Shown here: piece after piece, positions 59,918-64,000 of the stretch
How positions within the stretch are numbered: the first letter of the stretch is position 1
How the letters are laid out: the number at the start of each line of letters is the position of its first letter
Origin: Luteibacter jiangsuensis
GTDB lineage: Bacteria; Pseudomonadota; Gammaproteobacteria; Xanthomonadales; Rhodanobacteraceae
DNA length: 64,000 nucleotides
NCBI RefSeq assembly: GCF_011742555.1
Contig: NZ_JAAQQR010000003.1
Coordinates: forward strand, 1 to 64,000
Direction: 5' to 3'
Position numbers and translations under genes: made by a program
Notes under the pieces: model-generated
What the model was told of the DNA's origin: nothing
Database searches by the model: none
The model's input: only the letters and a program-made list of their open reading frames with translations

Positions 59918-60808
59918 ATGCGCCCCGACAACCTCTCGCACCTTGCCGCCTTCGCCGCCGTGGCCCGCCATGCCAGCTTCCGCAAAGCGGGCGCCGAGCT
60001 GACCCTGACCACCTCGGCCATCAGCTATGCCATCCGCAGCCTGGAAGAGCGGCTCGGCGTAGTGCTGTTCCATCGCACCACGCGCAGCGTCTCGCTGACC
60101 GAAGCCGGACAGCGCCTGCTGGAACGTCTCGAACCGGCGCTGGCCGACGTGGGCGAGGCGCTGGAGGAAATGAACAACTTCCGCGCCACCCCGGCCGGGA
60201 CGCTGCGGATCAACATGCCGCGAGTCACCGCACAGCTGCTGCTGCCGGGCCTGCTGCCGCGTTTCCTCGCGTTGTACCCCGACATCCACTTCGAGGCTGT
60301 GGACAACGACGGGCTCATCGATATCGTGGCCCTCGGTTTCGACGCCGGCATCCGCTTCCACGAGCAGGTGCCGGAGGACATGATCGCCGTGCCGATGGGC
60401 GGCCAGCAGCGCGGCGCGTGCGTGGCATCGCCCGATTACATCGCAAGGCACGGCGTTCCGGAGCACCCGAACGACCTCTTCCAGCACGACTGCATCCGCT
60501 TCCGCTTTCCCAGCGGGCGTCTCTATAAGTGGGAGTTCGAACAGGGGTCGAAGAAACTCGAACTGGACGTGCGCGGCCGCGTCACCTTCGGCGACCTGCG
60601 CCTCGCACTCGACGCCGCGGTCGCCGGCATCGGCTTCACGCTCGTGCTCGACGAACAGGTAACCGAGCTTGTGGAGCAAGGCAGACTGGTGAAGGTGCTG
60701 GAAGACTGGTGCCCGCCCTATCCGGGTTTCATGCTCTATTACCCTCGCCAACGGCGCATCACCTCGGCGCTGCGGGCCTTCATCGAATTCGTGCGCGAGG
60801 AGCGATAG
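59918..60808 (+). CDS. LysR-family transcriptional regulator
   Basis: 296 aa from the ATG at 59918 (MRPDNLSHLAAFAAVARHAS); a TTG nine bases upstream is less likely. HTH at about 5-62 (TTSAISYAIRSLEERLGVVL) and an effector domain of the DsdA/PBP2_CrgA-like type follow. It is divergent from the YahK-like dehydrogenase and probably controls it. The spacer has AT-rich inverted motifs (TTCAACAATC near 59855, CGTTGAG near 59897) suited to a LysR site. Confidence 0.9.
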   Translation: MRPDNLSHLAAFAAVARHASFRKAGAELTLTTSAISYAIRSLEERLGVVLFHRTTRSVSLTEAGQRLLERLEPALADVGEALEEMNNFRATPAGTLRINMPRVTAQLLLPGLLPRFLALYPDIHFEAVDNDGLIDIVALGFDAGIRFHEQVPEDMIAVPMGGQQRGACVASPDYIARHGVPEHPNDLFQHDCIRFRFPSGRLYKWEFEQGSKKLELDVRGRVTFGDLRLALDAAVAGIGFTLVLDEQVTELVEQGRLVKVLEDWCPPYPGFMLYYPRQRRITSALRAFIEFVREER

Positions 60809-60851
60809 GCCGGCGATAACGGAGCCGGCCATGCGGGAACCTGCTTTGTGT

Positions 60852-60933
60852 GTGGGAGCCGGCATTGCCGGCGATCCCGCGGCAGCGGGCAACCTTGCCG
60901 CGAGCACCCATCGCCGCTGAAGCGGCTCCCACA
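60852..60933. repeat. REP-like palindromic element, copy 15 (reverse orientation)
   Basis: 82 bp, GTGGGAGCCGGCATTGCCGGC at the left and GCCGCTGAAGCGGCTCCCAC at the right, between the LysR gene and the MFS gene. The rest of the 258-bp gap holds no feature I can support. Confidence 0.9.
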
Positions 60934-61066
60934 CAAAGCCCAGGATCCCTCACATTCCGGGGCGAGAACCTTCCGTCGGGCATGGCCTCGGAGAGCACCC
61001 GGGCGTATCCTAGCCGCTTGCTGCGACGCATCACAGCGTTGCGCCCCAACGTCCCCGAGTGCCGCC

Positions 61067-62287
61067 ATGACCTCTTCCCCTCCCGTGCCCGACGCGGGCA
61101 CGCCCCCCGTTCGCGCTCCCCACGTCGGCCTGGTGATCCTGGCGCTGGCCGTCGGGGGCTTCGCCATCGGCACCACCGAGTTCGCTTCCATGAGCATGCT
61201 GCCCCTGTTCGCACAGGGTCTCGGCATCGATGCGCCCACGGCAGGTCACGTGATCAGCGCCTATGCACTGGGCGTGGTCGTCGGCGCGCCGATCATGACG
61301 GTATTGGGCGCTCGCGTGCCGCGTCGCCGGCTGTTGCTCATGCTCATGGCGATGTTCACGGTGTTCAATGGCCTCACCGGCTTGTCGCCGAGCTACCACT
61401 GGATGCTGGTGTTCCGCTTCCTGGCCGGACTGCCGCACGGTGCATATTTCGGTGTCGCCGCCTTGGTCGCTTCGTCGCTGGTACCGGCGAACCGGCGCAC
61501 GCGGGCGATAGGCCAGATGTTCCTCGGGCTCACCATCGCCACCGTGGTCGGCGTTCCTCTCGCGAGCTGGCTCGGACAGGCCGTAGGCTGGCGTTGGGCC
61601 TTCGCGCTGGTGGCGCTGCTCGGCATCGCCACGATGTCCGCCGTCGCGGCGTTCGCGCCCGAAGTGCCTGCCGATACAGACGCGAGCCCATTGCGCGAAC
61701 TCGGTGCACTGAAGCGTCCGCAGGTGTGGCTCACGCTGGGCATCGGCGCCATCGGTTTCGGCGGTCTGTTCGCGGTGTACACCTATCTCGCCGATATGCT
61801 GCTCTCGGTGACGCACATGCCGCTCAGCGCGGTGCCGTGGGTCATCGGCGTCTTCGGCATCGGTCTCACCGCGGGCAACATGATCGTACCCGTGTTCGCG
61901 GATCGCGCGCTCATGCGCACAGCTGGCGTGTTGCTCGTATGGAGCATGGCGATGCTGGCGGCCGTGCCGTTCACCGCAGGCAACGTGTGGACGCTGGGCT
62001 TGAATGTCTTCCTCATCGGCGTCGGTGGTGCGCTCGCTACCGTGCTGCAGACGAGGCTGATGGACGTGGCCGGCGATGCGCAGGGGCTCGCCGCTGCGTT
62101 GAACCATTCGGCGTTCAACACGGCGAATGCGCTCGGGCCGTTTCTCGGCGGGCTGGCCATTGCGCATGGTTACGGCTGGACGTCGCCGGGCTGGGTGGGG
62201 AGCGCCCTCGCGCTGTGCGGTCTGGGCATCTGGGCGGTGTCGGTTAGTTCAGGCCGCGAGCAGAGAGTGGCCGCCGAGTCGTATTAA
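61067..62287 (+). CDS. MFS transporter (DHA1 family)
   Basis: 406 aa from the ATG at 61067 (MTSSPPVPDAGTPPVRAPHV), after which twelve membrane helices follow. VILALAVGGFAIGTTEFASM (TM1), GAPIMTVLGARVPRRRLLLM (motif A region) and LGPFLGGLAIAHGYGW fit the YdhP/AraJ-like arabinose and drug efflux branch. It ends 7 bp before the left direct repeat of the dinD insert. The substrate is not known. Confidence 0.88.
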   Translation: MTSSPPVPDAGTPPVRAPHVGLVILALAVGGFAIGTTEFASMSMLPLFAQGLGIDAPTAGHVISAYALGVVVGAPIMTVLGARVPRRRLLLMLMAMFTVFNGLTGLSPSYHWMLVFRFLAGLPHGAYFGVAALVASSLVPANRRTRAIGQMFLGLTIATVVGVPLASWLGQAVGWRWAFALVALLGIATMSAVAAFAPEVPADTDASPLRELGALKRPQVWLTLGIGAIGFGGLFAVYTYLADMLLSVTHMPLSAVPWVIGVFGIGLTAGNMIVPVFADRALMRTAGVLLVWSMAMLAAVPFTAGNVWTLGLNVFLIGVGGALATVLQTRLMDVAGDAQGLAAALNHSAFNTANALGPFLGGLAIAHGYGWTSPGWVGSALALCGLGIWAVSVSSGREQRVAAESY

Positions 62288-62293
62288 GGAACG

Positions 62294-62310
62294 TCACTTC
62301 CGATACAGAA
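62294..62310. repeat. Left direct repeat of the mnmE 3' end (candidate attachment site)
   Basis: TCACTTCCGATACAGAA matches the last bases of mnmE at 63470-63487 (TCACTTCCCGATACAAAA) apart from one missing C and one A/G change. Read on the minus strand it is TTCTGTATCGGAAGTGA, the displaced copy of the mnmE tail, 1.2 kb from the real one. SGI1-family islands integrate at this point and duplicate about 18 bp. Confidence 0.7.
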
Positions 62311-62418
62311 GCGGCTCCCCGGGCGTGTAGATCAGCCGCGAGCTTGGGCGCGAGGGGATGAAGCTGAGTGCTCAGTTGGAAAGCTTGTTCAAGCTCAAAC
62401 CTCCAAAATCGTCTCCAG

Positions 62419-63288
62419 TCAGTCTGTGTCTTGCTGCTTGGAAGCGGGGAGTTTCCCTGCCTGTATTACGAGCTTCCTCTCTTCGGTCTTCACGCGACGC
62501 TCTAGCTTCTTAATGTCTTCTTCGGCGGGAAGTCGCTCAGGCTGGATGCCGCGCTGGCCGAGCATGTCGCGCACACTGCTGTTGTTCTGCTCGTGCTCGC
62601 GGGTGATCAACGATTCGCCATGCAGCCGGTCCTGCGTGACGTTATGGTTGGTCATTTCGGTCGCAAGATTCTTGGCCGCTATGGTCAGCGTGGGCAGGAA
62701 GTCGGCCAGTGGGCGGGTCTGGGTGATGCCATAGCGATCTTTCATCATCTGGGTGGTGTGGCCGCCGAACAGTGCGGCATCGCCCTTGGAGCGGATACGG
62801 CCAAATCCCTTATCGTCCACGCCACGCTCGTAGAGTTTCTGCGATAGAGTCTTTTCCGATTCTCGCAGGCGCTCTCGGGCGTCCAGACGGGCCTGCAGGC
62901 GCATGCGGTCTTCGATCACTTCCTGCTTGCGCGTCTGGATCGCGAAGTAGCTCTGGGCGAAAGCGATAGCCTGCTTTCGCGGGTCGCCGTTCTGGGCGAC
63001 GAGATAGCAGGCATAGCGGGTGAGCATGAAGTCTTCGACCGGGCGTTGACCTCCCTTGCCGATCTCGATCATTTTCGTGACGCCACGAAAATGATCCGCT
63101 TGTTCATAACCCGTTGTTCTGCAAGACTCTATGGCACGCTCGATGGCAGTCTTGAAGTTCTCCCAGCGTACATAGCCAAGGGGCTCCATCAGGTCACGGG
63201 CGAACCAGAAAGTCACGCCTTCTTCGGGGATGGTCTGACTCAAACCATCGAAATGGCTTTTCAGCAGCTGGATGTCATGGGATTCCAT
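62419..63288 (-). CDS. dinD: DNA-damage-inducible protein DinD (BRO-N family)
   Basis: 289 aa (E. coli DinD is close to this size). The N-terminal BRO-N-like domain covers about residues 1-115 (FWFARDLMEPLGYVRWENFK, LTRYACYLVAQNGDPRKQAI), followed by a helical C-terminus (RIRSKGDAALFGGHTTQMMK). In E. coli it belongs to the SOS regulon and inhibits RecA filament formation. No LexA box can be fixed with confidence upstream. Its DNA is visibly richer in A+T than the neighbours and it sits alone in the segment between the two mnmE-tail repeats, signs of transfer. Confidence 0.9.
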   Translation of the reverse strand: MESHDIQLLKSHFDGLSQTIPEEGVTFWFARDLMEPLGYVRWENFKTAIERAIESCRTTGYEQADHFRGVTKMIEIGKGGQRPVEDFMLTRYACYLVAQNGDPRKQAIAFAQSYFAIQTRKQEVIEDRMRLQARLDARERLRESEKTLSQKLYERGVDDKGFGRIRSKGDAALFGGHTTQMMKDRYGITQTRPLADFLPTLTIAAKNLATEMTNHNVTQDRLHGESLITREHEQNNSSVRDMLGQRGIQPERLPAEEDIKKLERRVKTEERKLVIQAGKLPASKQQDTD

Positions 63289-63469
63289 TCGGCTTCTCCG
63301 AGTGTCAGGCGATCTTCCATCGCGCCGCGGATGCTAGACGACGGATGGTCACGAAGGGCGTTGTTCAGGTCTCTCGTCTCTATCTCTCGCGCTCGATTAT
63401 AGAGTCTTCAACAGGTGGCGATTGAGTGCCTCGGCTCGACCAAGTGGCTCGGAAGTCCTTGGATTCATC
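63289..63469. other. Non-coding part of the dinD insert
   Basis: No gene is seen. The segment is AT-richer near TCGATTATAGAGTC (63395-63410) and presumably holds the dinD promoter. There is no integrase or recognisable remnant of one. Confidence 0.4.
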
Positions 63470-63487
63470 TCACTTCCCGATACAAAA
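63470..63487. repeat. Right direct repeat: the mnmE 3' end (candidate attachment site)
   Basis: TCACTTCCCGATACAAAA is the complement of the last codons of mnmE (CIGK and stop) and is nearly repeated at 62294-62310. The mnmE frame is intact on this side. Confidence 0.7.
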
Positions 63488-64000
63488 CGAACTGAAGATC
63501 GCACCCAGCAAATCGTCGGACGAGTAGGCGCCGGTAATTTCCCCTAGCGCCTGCTGCGCCTGGCGCAGTTCCTCGGCGGCCAGTTCGCCCGCATGGCTGT
63601 CGTGCAATGCATCCGCCGTTCGCGCGAGATGATCGCGCACGACCTCGAGCGCCACCACGTGGCGTCGCCGCGCGCTGAAGGCGCCTTCGCCTGCGCCGGC
63701 CGTGGCCAGGTCACGGAGCAGGGCGCGAAGCGCATCGAGGCCTTCGCCAGTGCGCGCCGAGAGCCACAGCGTCTCGTGATTTTCGCGGGTCTCGCGATGA
63801 GCGGCTTTGTCGGCAAGGTCGATCTTGTTGATGACGACGATGCGCGTGGCATGTGCCGGCGTGCCGTCGAAGAAAGCGAGGTCGCTGTCGGCGTGGTCGG
63901 TGTCGGTGACGAGGAGGGCGACATCGCAGCGCTCGAGTTGCGCGCGTGCGCGGCGGATACCTTCGCGTTCCACGATGTCTTCGGACTCGCGCAGCCCCGC
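63470..64000 (-). CDS. mnmE: tRNA modification GTPase MnmE, C-terminal part (runs off right edge)
   Basis: 177 codons of the C-terminus, open to the right edge. The GTPase domain is entered at GLRESEDIVEREGIRRA (G3/switch II region), followed by the NKID box (VVINKIDLAD) and SARTGEGL, then the helical domain. The protein ends FCIGK, whose Cys is essential for tRNA wobble-uridine modification with MnmG. yidC and the dnaA region are expected further right. Confidence 0.95.
   Translation of the reverse strand, partial: AGLRESEDIVEREGIRRARAQLERCDVALLVTDTDHADSDLAFFDGTPAHATRIVVINKIDLADKAAHRETRENHETLWLSARTGEGLDALRALLRDLATAGAGEGAFSARRRHVVALEVVRDHLARTADALHDSHAGELAAEELRQAQQALGEITGAYSSDDLLGAIFSSFCIGK

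Overview
The window is GC-rich and gene-dense and looks like a chromosomal segment of a gammaproteobacterium of the Xanthomonadales/Lysobacterales, most likely Rhodanobacteraceae (Luteibacter/Dyella-like). That placement is inference. It rests on the lptM-dapF-DUF484-xerC-hslVU order, a DUF3379 anti-sigma protein, a large TonB-dependent receptor beside a halogenase-like gene, and many ~80-bp GTGGGAGCC...GGCTCCCAC palindromic repeats. parAB, rsmG and mnmE suggest an origin-proximal position; no oriC or parS is visible.

Layout. 1-5.7 kb: an IS110 transposase cut by the edge, a DUF481 outer-membrane protein, a DmsC-like membrane protein, a WYL regulator with a patatin phospholipase, and a GT2 glycosyltransferase. 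5.7-12.8 kb: anti-sigma and ECF sigma factors, parB and parA, then two MacB-type permeases on the opposite strand, then rsmG and a short SPFH protein. The permeases have a textbook sigma54 promoter and break the usual rsmG-parA-parB order. 13.0-15.2 kb: a three-gene iron operon behind a perfect Fur box.

15.4-28.8 kb is the most distinctive block: a glycan-utilisation locus with a LacI regulator, TonB receptor, flavin halogenase-family protein, GH144-like endo-beta-1,2-glucanase, lipoprotein binding protein, two sugar ABC permeases and a large (alpha/alpha)6-type glycosidase. LacI-type operators lie at three points. The likely route is beta-1,2-glucan uptake through the receptor, periplasmic cleavage, and import by the ABC system with an ATPase encoded elsewhere.

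29-43 kb: mostly single housekeeping and stress genes (HAD phosphatase, pirin, xthA, UPF0149, oligopeptidase A, gamma carbonic anhydrase, aroE, a RimK-like ligase) plus a pair of small paralogous secreted proteins. 43-49.8 kb: GNAT, lptM, dapF, DUF484, xerC, hslV, hslU and DUF971. 49.8-54.5 kb: a ribose operon rbsK-D-A-C-B. 54.7-62.3 kb: ftsK, an SDR/HxlR pair, a YahK-type alcohol dehydrogenase with a LysR regulator, and an MFS exporter. 62.3-63.5 kb: a small AT-richer insert carrying dinD, inserted against the 3' end of mnmE and flanked by direct repeats of that end, the same site used by SGI1-type islands. mnmE runs off the right edge.

No tRNA, rRNA, CRISPR array, prophage or complete insertion sequence was seen.
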